The notes: generated by a model not told the origin, from the letters alone. DNA of 64,000 bases from Candidatus Atribacteria bacterium (GCA_003513845.1 DOTB01000003.1:1-64000), one strand, 5' to 3'. Counted from the stretch's first letter, positions 51,399 through 60,338 are shown. Numbers and translations: made by a program.

Positions 51399-51671
51399 CT
51401 ACTTATTCCTGCTCCCCTCCTTAATCAAGATATAATAGAGGGAATAAGCCAGATATCCACAGCCCGATGCAAAACCAACTCCGGTTTTGGCTTCTCCTGA
51501 ATCTTTATCAAAACTCTCTGCCAGAAGACCGTAGTCCATATGCGGATTATTTATATTTATGATAGCACCGTTTCGACAATCAATAATAGGTATGCTCAGA
51601 TAATGATTCCCGACATATAAAACTCGATCATTTTTTACTATTTCTTTAGGTCTGGTAAAAATTTTATTCAT
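51399..51671 (-). CDS. Small conserved-looking protein of unknown function
   Basis: The 90-residue product is not recognised. It has a basic N-terminus, a hydrophobic stretch VLYVGNHYLSIPIIDCRNGAIINI near 19-42, a NNPHMDYGLLAESFDKDSGE segment and a C-terminal GVGFASGCGYLAYSLYYILI near 63-82 that could be membrane-associated. Two Cys are present. Its stop abuts the start of the CN-hydrolase-like gene (51398/51399), and tldE lies 67 nt upstream. It could be a subunit or substrate of the TldD/E or nitrilase-type proteins, but nothing in its sequence proves this. Confidence 0.6.
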   Translation of the reverse strand: MNKIFTRPKEIVKNDRVLYVGNHYLSIPIIDCRNGAIININNPHMDYGLLAESFDKDSGEAKTGVGFASGCGYLAYSLYYILIKEGSRNK

Positions 51672-51738
51672 TTAAATAAATCCTTTTTAAAGTTGTCATT
51701 GTCATTCCCTTGGCAACTTTGACCCTTTTTAAAGAAAT

Positions 51739-53055
51739 TTAATTACCTTTAGTAGATACAGTAAGAGATTTCAAATAGATGTGGGGGAATTTATATTTAC
51801 CAGAAATCCATCTGGACTTATCTCCTAGAGCAATTATATTTTTTAGTTCTTCTATGGCATTACCGGCAATCATCACATCTTTAACCCGACCTATTATTTT
51901 GCCATTTTCTATTTTATATCCCAATTGTACATTATTGGAGAAGGCTCCGCTTATTATATTCCCTTGTCCCAGACCGAGAACCTGGTCGATAATTATCCCT
52001 TCTTTAATATCTTCAATCATTTCAGAAAACGAAACTGTTCCTTCTTCCATTATTAAATTATTTAGAGTAGGCGCAGGTTCGCTTTGTATTCCAGCCCTTA
52101 AACCATTTCCGGTACTCTCTACCCCAGCCATTCCTGCTGTCTGTAAATCATAATAAAAATTCTTAATCTCTCCTTTCTCAACCAAAGGATATTTTTTCAT
52201 TTCTACACCTTCATCATCAAAAGGAGCACTGCCTAAGGCAAAATCTATTGTGCCATCATTATAAAGAGTCAACAATTGACTCCATAGTTTCTTATTTTTC
52301 TGATTAGCCAAGGGAGATATTTTTTCCCAAACCATCCTACCATTTAAACCCCTAATTACGGGAAGAATTAAGGTTAAAGCTGCCTTGGGGGTAAAGATAG
52401 CTGGCATCTTACCATTATTTATAGGGACAATCTTTTCTCCCCATTTAATATTTTCCATAATTTCAGAAACCAATTCCTCAGTATTAAGTTTGTCTTCTCC
52501 AGATTCAAGTGAGGAATAAATCATCAACATATCTTGATCTTCAATTTGCTGAACCATCATTGAATAAACAATTGCCGTCTTATTATAAGAAAAACTTCCT
52601 CCTCGAGAATTAGCATACTCTACCTCACTATAATCTTTTAAGATAGTGACATCACATCGCAATTTTGGGTTAAAATCTTTGACTCTTTCTATAATGTTCT
52701 CACCAACCTTAACCATCTCTTCAATACTTTTATCTACTACTTTCTCATCATATACAATTACTTTTTCTTTTTTGCCTCCTTCGATTTTTTCTGGAAAATC
52801 AAAAGAGGCTTTTACCCCAAATTCTGAAGTAGCTACCGCTTTTTCAACCATTAAATCAAAATCTTCACTCCCAGTAAACGAAGAAAATCCTATCCTACCC
52901 TGATTAATTACTCTTAACGCTTTCCCCTCGCTCTCTGAAATATCAATAGATTTTAACCTATTTACTTCAAAATTTACCGGAACAGTCTTGCTCTTTACTT
53001 TAAATAGTTCGGCTGAGTCTACTTTCTTGCCGACTTGCTGTAAATATTTTTCCAT
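51739..53055 (-). CDS. TldE/PmbA-family metalloprotease-associated protein
   Basis: The 438-residue protein is the non-metal-binding half of a TldD/TldE pair. It lacks HExxxH. Family features include YANSRGGSFSYNKTAIVYSMMV near 151-172, FTPKAALTLILPVIRGLNG near 212-230, GSAPFDDEGVEMKKYPLVEKGEIKNFYYDL near 274-303 and the GLGQGNIISGAFSNNVQLGYKIENGKI C-terminal region. TldE with TldD forms a dimer that degrades unfolded peptides and in some systems matures modified peptides. It starts 1 nt after tldD ends. Confidence 0.92.
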   Translation of the reverse strand: MEKYLQQVGKKVDSAELFKVKSKTVPVNFEVNRLKSIDISESEGKALRVINQGRIGFSSFTGSEDFDLMVEKAVATSEFGVKASFDFPEKIEGGKKEKVIVYDEKVVDKSIEEMVKVGENIIERVKDFNPKLRCDVTILKDYSEVEYANSRGGSFSYNKTAIVYSMMVQQIEDQDMLMIYSSLESGEDKLNTEELVSEIMENIKWGEKIVPINNGKMPAIFTPKAALTLILPVIRGLNGRMVWEKISPLANQKNKKLWSQLLTLYNDGTIDFALGSAPFDDEGVEMKKYPLVEKGEIKNFYYDLQTAGMAGVESTGNGLRAGIQSEPAPTLNNLIMEEGTVSFSEMIEDIKEGIIIDQVLGLGQGNIISGAFSNNVQLGYKIENGKIIGRVKDVMIAGNAIEELKNIIALGDKSRWISGKYKFPHIYLKSLTVSTKGN

Positions 53056-53056
53056 C

Positions 53057-54430
53057 TCACTTACCCCCCACTACTACTTTTTTTATCCTGAGGTGGGGGC
53101 TACCAAAAGATACGGGCAAGGGACCTTGTCCTGACTTTCCGCAACCTCCACTAGATTCAATCATCTTTAAATCATTTCCTACTCCTTCAATATTAAGAAG
53201 GGTAGTAAATAAATTTCCACTTAAAACTACATCTTTTACTGGTTCGGCAATCTTTCCATCTCTTATCATATAACCTTCCCCAGCACTAAAGGTAAACATC
53301 TCAAAAGTAGTCATCCCTCCATAACAATCCTTGGCGTAAATTCCTTTCTTTATTCCCGATAATAGATCTTCAAAAGGAGTATCTCCATTTTCGATATAGG
53401 TATTAGTCATTCGAACAATGGGTTTAAAGCGATAATTAAGGGCTCGGGCGTTTCCAGTTGGCTCTTCTCCCATTTTAGCTGCAGTCTCCCGAGAATGAAG
53501 TCTACCTACCAGGATACCATCTTTTATCAGATAATTTTTCCTGGTTCTAATCCCTTCGTCATCATATTTAGCCGAACCCAATAAGTTGGGGATAGAGCCA
53601 TCATCAACTACATTAAGTTTGGGAGAGCCAAATTTCTTTCCTAATTTCATTAAACCGCTCATTCTCTCGTCCTCATATAAAAAATCAGCTTCACTAAGAT
53701 GCCCAAAGGCTTCATGGATAAAAACGCCGCCTAATATTTGATCTAAAATAACTGTATATTCTCCGCCTTCCACTGACTCTGCCCTAAGAAGATTGACTGC
53801 TCGAGAAGCTGCTCTTTGTGCTTTGGGGGAAATTTTTTCTATTATTTCAAAACCTTTAGTAGTCCCAATGCTTTCATTGGCTATCTGAACATTATCTCCC
53901 TTTCGAGCTATGGCTGTAAAACTCACACTTAAGAATGGTTTTTCCTGTTCGATATAACTACCTTCAGAATTAGCAAAATAAATAGTAGAAAATTTGTCGG
54001 TATAAATTACCTTAGAAGATTGAATCTGAGGACTAAAATTCATAATTATATTATTATAATTCCCCACCAATTCCTTCTTTTCTCTCAAACTTATCTGACG
54101 GAAATCTTTATCTAAATCCTGCTTAATTATTTCCACGACTGGCGAATTAACAGCTAATCTACTTTCTTCTTTTCCAATCAATCTCGCTACTTCTATTGCC
54201 TCACTAACCTTTTCTTCTAAATTATCAAACTGATTAAAGGAAATAAATCCCCATCCGCCTTTCACCAGCGCACGAACATCTCCTCCTATCTGTTGAGAAC
54301 AATTAATCTTCTCTAACTTTTCCCCTTGAAAATGAATGGTAGTAAACTCTTTTTTTTCCGCCCTTATCTCAATATAGTCTGCTTTGTCCTTTTTATTTTT
54401 TAGAACTTTTTCAAAAATCTCTCTCATCAT
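53057..54430 (-). CDS. tldD: TldD-family zinc metalloprotease
   Basis: The 457-residue protein has the HExxxH zinc motif in GGVFIHEAFGHLSEADFLYE near 233-252 and the later Cys in GGCGKSGQGPLPVSFGSPHLRI near 425-446. DDGSIPNLLGSAKYDDEGIRTRKNYLIKDGILVG is also typical. It pairs with the TldE-type protein encoded 1 nt downstream. A solo MITE-type end lies just upstream of its start. Confidence 0.94.
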   Translation of the reverse strand: MMREIFEKVLKNKKDKADYIEIRAEKKEFTTIHFQGEKLEKINCSQQIGGDVRALVKGGWGFISFNQFDNLEEKVSEAIEVARLIGKEESRLAVNSPVVEIIKQDLDKDFRQISLREKKELVGNYNNIIMNFSPQIQSSKVIYTDKFSTIYFANSEGSYIEQEKPFLSVSFTAIARKGDNVQIANESIGTTKGFEIIEKISPKAQRAASRAVNLLRAESVEGGEYTVILDQILGGVFIHEAFGHLSEADFLYEDERMSGLMKLGKKFGSPKLNVVDDGSIPNLLGSAKYDDEGIRTRKNYLIKDGILVGRLHSRETAAKMGEEPTGNARALNYRFKPIVRMTNTYIENGDTPFEDLLSGIKKGIYAKDCYGGMTTFEMFTFSAGEGYMIRDGKIAEPVKDVVLSGNLFTTLLNIEGVGNDLKMIESSGGCGKSGQGPLPVSFGSPHLRIKKVVVGGK

Positions 54431-54447
54431 TATATTCTCCTTGCCCC

Positions 54448-54495
54448 CCTACCTTACTATTTTGTCTGATTTTTGGGTTTCAATCATATTATAAC
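54448..54495. mobile_element. Solo end of the MITE-like element
   Basis: CCCCTACCTTACTATTTTGTCTGATTTTTGGGTTTCAATCATATTAT is the reverse complement of one MITE terminus (compare ATTATGATTGTGACCCAAAAAGTTGACAAAATAGTAAGGTAG at 6771-6812). The rest of the element is absent. It occupies the tldD leader. Confidence 0.65.
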
Positions 54496-54510
54496 TTTTT
54501 CATTCTTTAT

Positions 54511-55506
54511 TCAGTCTTCTTCTGTTTCGCTTATTTTATTTTTTAATATTATTTCTTCATCTAAATAAATTGGTCGTTCTAACCACCAGATCCATTTGCT
54601 CCATTTCTCTTTAAAGTCTTTACTCTCCTCTTTAATATTTATAAACCCACTTATTTTTGCTTCCATTTCATCAGCATAGTGTAGAGCAATAGCTGCCAAA
54701 ATGCTGGGCAACTTCGGTGAGCCAAATTCAAAATGACCATGATGACTTAAGATAGTATGTTTCACCATTAATTCTAAATCTTGAGGAAAATCTTTTAAAT
54801 TCTTTATCTTCTGATCAATCATCTCCAAACCTAAAGCAATATGACCAAGGAGCTTACCTTCATCAGTGTGTTCGATAACTTGGTCATAGGCATATTCCCT
54901 TACTTTACCTATATCATGAAGTATAGCCATAGTAATTAAAAAATCACGGTCAATTTCTTTATAGATATTACATATAGCCTCACAAATAGTCACGACACTT
55001 AGAGTATGTTCAAGCAAACCTCCAATATAAGGTTGGTGCACTTTGGTGGCAGCAGGAGCCCTTTTAAATTTTTCTACAAATTGCGGATCATCAAAAAAAG
55101 CTTTCAAAAGAGCTTTCAAATAACTATTCTCTATAGACTTAATCTTCAACCACAATTTCTTTATTAATTCATCTAAATTTTCTTTTGATTGGGGTAAATA
55201 ATCTGAATAATCTAAAGGAGCAGCTTTTATAATAGAAGAGATAGTTGCTTGAAGGCTGCCATCATCTTTCTGTTTGGTTATGAAGCCTTGAATATGAGCA
55301 AACTGAATAGTACTAAGTTCCTCAACTTTATCAATAGAAACATCCCAATTTATGGCTTCGATTTCTCCAGTCTTATCAGCAATTTTAAAAAACATATCAA
55401 TGGTTTTTTTATCTCTTCTCACTTTAAACTCTTTATTTTTCAATAAAAATACATCATTTATCCGGGAATTCAAACTTAAATCAGTTATCATCTGTTTTTT
55501 GCCCAA
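54511..55506 (-). CDS. yhaM: YhaM-type 3'-5' exoribonuclease (OB fold plus HD domain)
   Basis: The 331-residue protein has an N-terminal OB-fold (about 10-100: FKVRRDKKTIDMFFKIADKTG and IQGFITKQKDDG) and an HD domain from about 150 (GGLLEHTLSVVTICEAI, ITMAILHDIGKVREYAYD, TILSHHGHFEFGSP). This two-domain order is that of YhaM/Cbf1, a Mn-dependent 3'-5' exonuclease in RNA turnover. C-terminal residues (WIWWLERPIYLDEE) also fit. A hairpin of the GGGGACAGG type lies before its start. Confidence 0.92.
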   Translation of the reverse strand: MGKKQMITDLSLNSRINDVFLLKNKEFKVRRDKKTIDMFFKIADKTGEIEAINWDVSIDKVEELSTIQFAHIQGFITKQKDDGSLQATISSIIKAAPLDYSDYLPQSKENLDELIKKLWLKIKSIENSYLKALLKAFFDDPQFVEKFKRAPAATKVHQPYIGGLLEHTLSVVTICEAICNIYKEIDRDFLITMAILHDIGKVREYAYDQVIEHTDEGKLLGHIALGLEMIDQKIKNLKDFPQDLELMVKHTILSHHGHFEFGSPKLPSILAAIALHYADEMEAKISGFINIKEESKDFKEKWSKWIWWLERPIYLDEEIILKNKISETEED

Positions 55507-55540
55507 AACACTTCACTTCCTTTCTTTGATATTTTCAATA

Positions 55541-55596
55541 GGGGAAATGGGGACAGGCTACTTTTTTGATTTAAAAAGTTACCTATCCCCTTTTTC
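55541..55596. repeat. GGGGACAGGCTACTTTTT hairpin before yhaM
   Basis: GGGGACAGGCTACTTTTT and AAAAAGTTACCTATCCCC pair imperfectly around GATTT. It is another relative of the GGGACA family, in the leader of the exoribonuclease gene. Confidence 0.6.
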
Positions 55597-55744
55597 TCTT
55601 TTTCTTATCTCAACTTGATACTATATACTCAATACTCGATACTGTATATAATAAATACTTGACAATAATCTTTATTTTCTTTATTCTATTCTCAGTAAAA
55701 CCCTAGTAATTATATATCAATTTTAAATTAGTCTTCAAACACAA

Positions 55745-55828
55745 GCCGAAGTGGCGGAACTGGTAGACGCGCTACGTTCAGGGCGTAGTAGGTGTATGCC
55801 TGTGGGGGTTCAAATCCCCCCTTCGGCA
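55745..55828 (+). tRNA. tRNA-Leu (anticodon CAG)
   Basis: GCCGAAG and CTTCGGC form the acceptor stem and A is the discriminator. The D arm is TGGCGGAACTGGTAGACGCG. The anticodon stem CTACG-TTCAGGG-CGTAG carries CAG. A long variable arm (TAGGTGTATGCCTGT) marks a class II tRNA. The T arm is GGGGG-TTCAAAT-CCCCC. CCA is not fully encoded (A then CCT). It lies on the plus strand and overlaps the end of the oppositely read aminotransferase gene. Confidence 0.97.
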
Positions 55829-56854
55829 CCTCTTTACATAATCAGATAGCGCTTCTACTACTCTATCCATTTCCCAATCTTCTCCAATGGTAAATCTGAT
55901 AAATTGGTCGCCCAAACCAGAAAACTCATTTTCCCAGCCAGGTAAAGCATAAACTCCTCTTTCCTTTAAATGCTTCCAAATTTTTTTACATTCTTCTTTA
56001 TCTCTAAACTCTACTAAAACAAAATTTGCTTTTGAATCATAAGCGAAAAATCCTAACTCATTTATTTGCCTTACAAACTTATCTCTTGTTTTCTTTATTT
56101 TCTCCCAAGCTTTTTGATAATAATCTAAATATTTCAGGACCTTTTCTGCAGCCTTCTCGGCCATTCTATTCACTCTAAAATATTGACCAAAAGCTGCCAA
56201 TCTTCTTATATTTTGCGGGTTAGAAATGGCAAAGCCCAAGCGCAATCCGGCTAATCCAAAATTTTTAGAAAAACTTCGGGAAATAACCAAATTATCATAT
56301 TTGTCAATTAAGTCTACCATAGTTTCTTCTAAATATTCATAATTACACTCATCAACTACCACCATCCCTTTTGTTCTTTGTAGAATATCAATAATCTTTT
56401 CTCTGGGGATTCCTGTCCCGGTAGGATTATTAGGATTACATATCCATATCAATGAGGTTTTCTTTAGTTGTTTAGCAGAATAATTAATATTATATTCTCT
56501 ATTATGCAGACAATTAACTAAAACCTTGGGTAAACCTGATCTATCAGCACTGACCTCATATTGAAAAAAAGTAGGAATGGGGATTAAGACCTCTCCTTGA
56601 TAAGCTCGAGTAACTATTTCAATAACTTCATCTGAACCATTAGTGGGCAAAATATTCTCTCTATTTACTCCTACATGCTCTGCTAAAACTTGACATAGTT
56701 GGGAATACCCTCCTCCTGAAGGATAAAGATTAATGTCCTTTAATTCTGTAGACAACTCTTTTAGTAGCATGGCAGGCAGAGGATATTTAAAATAGGAATG
56801 ACTTAAAAATATTTTTTCTTTTTTAAAAGGTTTTATCTTCTCTTTGTTTTTCAT
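55778..56854 (-). CDS. Histidinol-phosphate aminotransferase-like class I/II aminotransferase
   Basis: The 358-residue PLP enzyme shows ILPTNGSDEVIEIVTRAY near 78-95, IWICNPNNPTGTGIPREKI near 136-154, VVVDECNYEYL near 169-179 and the Schiff-base Lys in ISRSFSKNFGLAGLRLGF near 196-213, the pattern of the HisC group. No other his genes are near, and related enzymes act as threonine-phosphate decarboxylase (CobD) in corrinoid synthesis, so either is possible. The frame ends inside the tRNA-Leu complement: the last 17 residues (CRRGDLNPHRHTPTTP) are antisense tRNA. Confidence 0.87.
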   Translation of the reverse strand: MKNKEKIKPFKKEKIFLSHSYFKYPLPAMLLKELSTELKDINLYPSGGGYSQLCQVLAEHVGVNRENILPTNGSDEVIEIVTRAYQGEVLIPIPTFFQYEVSADRSGLPKVLVNCLHNREYNINYSAKQLKKTSLIWICNPNNPTGTGIPREKIIDILQRTKGMVVVDECNYEYLEETMVDLIDKYDNLVISRSFSKNFGLAGLRLGFAISNPQNIRRLAAFGQYFRVNRMAEKAAEKVLKYLDYYQKAWEKIKKTRDKFVRQINELGFFAYDSKANFVLVEFRDKEECKKIWKHLKERGVYALPGWENEFSGLGDQFIRFTIGEDWEMDRVVEALSDYVKRCRRGDLNPHRHTPTTP

Positions 56855-56891
56855 CTTTTTGTTCTAATTATTTTCTCCTCTTTTTATCATT

Positions 56892-57983
56892 TTATCCTTT
56901 AAGATATTTAGAGATTAGCTCTTTCCATTCTTTATCGAAAACTCCTCTTAAAGAATCTTTTTCTCTTTCGGTCATAAAAGAAGCTTCGATAGAATTAAAA
57001 CTAATCTTTCTAATCTCCTCTAAACTAAATCCAAACTTTTTAATTAAAATTAAATATTCTTTAGTAATCGAAGTATCAAACATAGTAGGGTCATCAGAAT
57101 TGATAGTTACCATTAACCCTTCTTTAAAATAATTTCTAACTGGATGTTCTGCAAATTTTTTACATGCCCGCGTCTTGATATTACTTACTACACACACCTC
57201 TAAAGGTATCTGTCTTTCTTTAAGAAAAGCAATTAATCGGGGGTCTTCATAAGCCCTTAATCCATGACCTATCCGCTCTGCTTTCAATTCATTCACAGCT
57301 GCCCAAATAGATTTAGCACCATCAGTCTCACCAGCATGGGCAGTAAGCCGAAAACCTAGTTCTCTGGCTTCCCCATAGACTTTGGCAAATAGACCTGCCA
57401 GGAATATTTTTTCACTTCCTCCCAGCCCAATGCCTATAAGCCCCCGCCCTAAATAACCGCTCAGTTCTTTCACCAAATTAAGCCCCATGCGCGGACCATA
57501 ATCCCTGACTACATCTACAATCAATTCACTTCGAATTCCAAAATCATCAAAAGCTTTTTTCTTACCTTTAATCAAACTTTCGGTTATTCCAGATGCAGAT
57601 AATCGCTTATTTCTGAAAGTGAAATCTCGAGGAGAATAGAAAGCCTCTACATATTTCACATTTTGTTCACTCAGACTCTTTAGAACCTGGTAAGATAATT
57701 CCTCAAAATCCTCATATTCAGTAATAAAACTGTTCTTCCATAACCAAACTTTAATAAATTGAGTAAAATTAGAGTAGGTTAAATGCCTTTTAAGGTCTTT
57801 AAGATTCTTGATGGAGGAATTTTTATTTCGTTTTTGAATAAAGTTTAATAAAGTTGGTAAAGGAATTGCTCCTTCTAAGTGGAGATGGAGTTCAACTTTA
57901 GGTATTTCTCGCATAAATTGCGCTAATTTGTCCGAATGTTCTATTTCATTATTATTAAGAATTTGTATCTCTCTCCCTTTCAA
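56892..57983 (-). CDS. add: Adenosine deaminase
   Basis: The 363-residue zinc enzyme has VELHLHLEGAIP near residues 30-41 with two zinc-binding His, RLTAHAGETDGAKSIW near 212-227 with the third His and catalytic Glu, ERIGHGLRAYED near 236-247, and MVTINSDDPTMFD near 290-302 with the zinc Asp. It deaminates adenosine to inosine. The start is uncertain: the longest frame begins with TTG 57983 and overlaps the metallopeptidase gene by 29 nt. No clear ribosome binding site decides between this and the internal ATG at MREIPKVE. Confidence 0.92.
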   Translation of the reverse strand: MKGREIQILNNNEIEHSDKLAQFMREIPKVELHLHLEGAIPLPTLLNFIQKRNKNSSIKNLKDLKRHLTYSNFTQFIKVWLWKNSFITEYEDFEELSYQVLKSLSEQNVKYVEAFYSPRDFTFRNKRLSASGITESLIKGKKKAFDDFGIRSELIVDVVRDYGPRMGLNLVKELSGYLGRGLIGIGLGGSEKIFLAGLFAKVYGEARELGFRLTAHAGETDGAKSIWAAVNELKAERIGHGLRAYEDPRLIAFLKERQIPLEVCVVSNIKTRACKKFAEHPVRNYFKEGLMVTINSDDPTMFDTSITKEYLILIKKFGFSLEEIRKISFNSIEASFMTEREKDSLRGVFDKEWKELISKYLKG

Positions 57984-58344
57984 TCTTTCTCAAATCTGCC
58001 TCTCCCAAACCAAAATAATGCCCAATTTCATGAATAACCACTTTTCTGACCGATTCTTTTATGTCTTCTTTATTTTTACAACGAATTTCTATAGGTTTTT
58101 TAAAGATAATAATCTTATCAGGTAAAACATTCTTATACCAGATACCTCTTCTGGAATAAGGAACCCCCCGATAAAGACCTAAAAGACCATAGGGCGATCT
58201 GATCTTCATCTCCCTAAGAAGTTCTTGAGAAGGCAAATCTTCAATAACTACGGCAATATTTTCCATCCTTTCTCTGAATTTTTCAGGAAGGGTGCTTATT
58301 GCCTCAGTTACTAATTCCTCAAATTCTTCTTCGGTTACTTTCAT
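57955..58344 (-). CDS. Minimal zincin-like metallopeptidase family protein
   Basis: The 129-residue protein carries VVIHEIGHYFGLGEADLRK near residues 105-123, that is HExxHxxGLxxxD, the signature of the short zincin family represented by TTHA0227. The family start TEEEFEELVTEAISTLPEKFRE and IAVVIEDLP also fit. Proteolytic activity and substrate are unproven for this family. It is packed between the flavodoxin gene (1 nt) and adenosine deaminase (29-nt overlap). Confidence 0.9.
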   Translation of the reverse strand: MKVTEEEFEELVTEAISTLPEKFRERMENIAVVIEDLPSQELLREMKIRSPYGLLGLYRGVPYSRRGIWYKNVLPDKIIIFKKPIEIRCKNKEDIKESVRKVVIHEIGHYFGLGEADLRKIERERDTNS

Positions 58345-58345
58345 T

Positions 58346-58867
58346 TTACTTTTTTAGCTTTTCTTCCAAATTTTTTATAAATTCTTTCACTTTCTGCAGG
58401 TATTGGTCCCTGTTTACTTCTCGGGAGGTCAACTCAAGTAAAGCAAGTGGAGGTTTTTGGCAGATATCTTCCATATCTGTAAATACCTTCTTAGCATCTG
58501 AACCCAAACAGGTGCAGAAAAAAGCTACATTTTTAAAATCTTCCTTATGTAAAGAAAGATAGGTCCTGATAGGAGCAGATATATTTCCAGCCCAAATAGG
58601 AGTTCCAATAATTACCAGATCATATATAGAGGGATTTTTCTTAAGTTCTTTAATTGTAGTAAATCTTCTATTAACAGCATCATTGCCAGCGCTTAAAAAT
58701 CCTGAAACTCCTCTTCTATCTTTTGTATCAAAAATTTCTTCAATGTCACACTTTAAGATTTCAGAAATAGCTTTGGCTACTTTTTTAGTTCTGCCGCTTC
58801 TCGAATAAAATACTACCAATATTTTTTCCATTTTATAACTTCCCTTCCATTTTTTCTTACTTTCCAT
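58346..58867 (-). CDS. Flavodoxin-family protein
   Basis: The 173-residue protein has a flavodoxin fold with the FMN-phosphate loop VVFYSRSGRTKKVAKAI near residues 18-34, LVIIGTPIWAGNISAPIRTYL near 84-104 and VAFFCTCLGSDAKKVF near 112. The longest frame begins MESKKKWKGSYKMEK; the ATG twelve codons on, just before KILVVFYS, is the more usual start. It would carry electrons or reduce quinones in the cytoplasm. Genes downstream are the zincin and adenosine deaminase. Confidence 0.9.
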   Translation of the reverse strand: MESKKKWKGSYKMEKILVVFYSRSGRTKKVAKAISEILKCDIEEIFDTKDRRGVSGFLSAGNDAVNRRFTTIKELKKNPSIYDLVIIGTPIWAGNISAPIRTYLSLHKEDFKNVAFFCTCLGSDAKKVFTDMEDICQKPPLALLELTSREVNRDQYLQKVKEFIKNLEEKLKK

Positions 58868-58929
58868 TATAGCTAATTTCCTTCATAAAAAAAGCTTTAG
58901 AAATAGTTATGAATTATTATCGGAAAAAT

Positions 58930-59577
58930 TTAGTCAATAAATTCTAATACCTCGTCTATTTTCTTTACAATCTTGGGTTTTGGCTCTTGATCAGGAATAC
59001 CCATCGGAACTAATGCCATTAACCTCCATGGTTCTTCTATTTTCAGTATTTCCTTTAATGCCGGTGCAGCAATTAGAGGGCCACACATCCAGCAGGTTCC
59101 ATAACCTTTTTCTGTAGCAGCCAACAATAAATTCTCCACTGCAGCAGCAACACTTTGAATCTCTACCTGGGAGCGCAAGAGCTCTGCTTGGCCCTTCTTT
59201 AACCCCTCTAACTTTAATACCTCGTCAATCATTGAATGATAAGGTTTTACCAGTACAGCAAAAACCAGGGGTGCCTTTACAAAAAAAGTAGAATAAGCCC
59301 TCATCCCCTTTACTTTAACTCCTGCTCCTTTTAATTCTTGCCAGTTACTAACTTCTTCTATTTCGTTCATAATTGCCCTTTTCATCTCTCTCAATATATC
59401 TTTATTGCTTATAGCTATAAAACGCCACATCTGTTTATTGTGAGCACTAGGGGCAAGGGTAGCTGCATAAATAATATCATAAATATCTTCTTTGGGAATT
59501 TTATCTGATCTAAATTTACGTATACTCCTTCTTTTTTTAATTGCCTCTATTAATTCCATTGTTATTACTCCTTCCAT
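58930..59577 (-). CDS. Nitroreductase-family FMN protein
   Basis: The 215-residue protein has the RRSIRKFRSDKIPKEDI FMN-binding start near residues 16-32, TLAPSAHNKQMWRFIAI near 40-56, a central hydrophobic VEIQSVAAAVENLLLAATEKGYGTCWMCGP near 137-166 and VPMGIPDQEPKPK near 193-205. Members reduce nitro compounds, quinones or flavins with NAD(P)H. The ATG seven codons in (MELIEAIKKR) is a more usual start. A truncated SagB-like gene lies directly upstream. Confidence 0.9.
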   Translation of the reverse strand: MEGVITMELIEAIKKRRSIRKFRSDKIPKEDIYDIIYAATLAPSAHNKQMWRFIAISNKDILREMKRAIMNEIEEVSNWQELKGAGVKVKGMRAYSTFFVKAPLVFAVLVKPYHSMIDEVLKLEGLKKGQAELLRSQVEIQSVAAAVENLLLAATEKGYGTCWMCGPLIAAPALKEILKIEEPWRLMALVPMGIPDQEPKPKIVKKIDEVLEFID

Positions 59578-59880
59578 TTATAATGTCCCACTGGCATTAC
59601 GTATAAGGGGATAGGTTGCGCCCGCAGAGGGTGCAATCCTGAAACCTATTCTTTTTTCAATAATTCCCTGGGCTGACCACAAGAGTTGCGAAACCTGTTC
59701 CAGAGTTAAAGAATAATCTTTAAATTCTCTTCTTGATCTCCTTCTGGCTAAGGCCTCTTCCACTGACATTTTCCCTTCTAACTGAGGTAAAGGGAGTTTA
59801 ATCTCCTCTTCTGAAAAGGCATAAGCTATCAAAGGAGTTATAAAGATACTAATCATTATCAAAATAAATATTTTAGCAAT
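59578..59880 (-). pseudogene. Truncated SagB-type nitroreductase, exported N-terminal fragment
   Basis: About 100 codons encode a signal peptide and then LPLPQLEGKMSVEEALARRR, SRREFKDYSLTLEQVSQLLWSAQGI and RIAPSAGATYPL, the N-terminal third of SagB-type nitroreductases, before a stop at RNASGTL. The remaining two-thirds are missing; the next gene is a different complete nitroreductase. The best ribosome binding site, AAGGAGG, points to an ATT start at 59880 giving MAKIFILIMISIFITPLIAY. Without it, translation could begin at TTG 59862 or ATG 59856. The fragment is probably inactive. Confidence 0.72.
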
Positions 59881-60338
59881 TAACCAACCTCCTTAAATTG
59901 CTCTTTTTCCCAGTCATATTTTTCTACCAATTCCCCAAAACTCATCTGGCCACACTTCACCTTTTCTATATATCCCTTGCTCTGAAAGAAAAAGTTCTCT
60001 AAAGGATCTAATCTCTCGCCCTCTAACATCTTCAAAAGTATCTTAGAATATAAGCGGTCATACAGCTTTATAATATTTTCTTCTTTTTGTTTAATACCTA
60101 CTTTTGTGTTATCAATTCTCTCTATCCAATATCCCAAATTTACCAAATCTGGAGTTTCTTCATATCCTGACTGAGCAAAAAATTCTAAATCCTTCTTATG
60201 AGGTCTCAACTCCTCCAACCTTCCAATATTATAGCCCAACATATTCTCCAAAGCTATAATTGATTTTTCCTCTGCTCGCACTTTTTCCACAATATTTACC
60301 TTTATATCCTTATCAATCAATAAAGTGTTATTAAACAA
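59880..60338 (-). CDS. Unrecognised cytoplasmic helical protein
   Basis: The 152-residue protein has no family I can name. It is rich in charged residues and predicted helices (KVRAEEKSIIALENMLGYNIGRLEEL near 18-43; KVGIKQKEENIIKLYDRLYSKILLKMLEGE near 79-108) and has no signal or membrane segment. The start is TTG by the longest frame with GGGAGAATGATG upstream. It ends where the SagB-like fragment begins and shares its ribosome binding site region. Confidence 0.6.
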   Translation of the reverse strand: MFNNTLLIDKDIKVNIVEKVRAEEKSIIALENMLGYNIGRLEELRPHKKDLEFFAQSGYEETPDLVNLGYWIERIDNTKVGIKQKEENIIKLYDRLYSKILLKMLEGERLDPLENFFFQSKGYIEKVKCGQMSFGELVEKYDWEKEQFKEVG

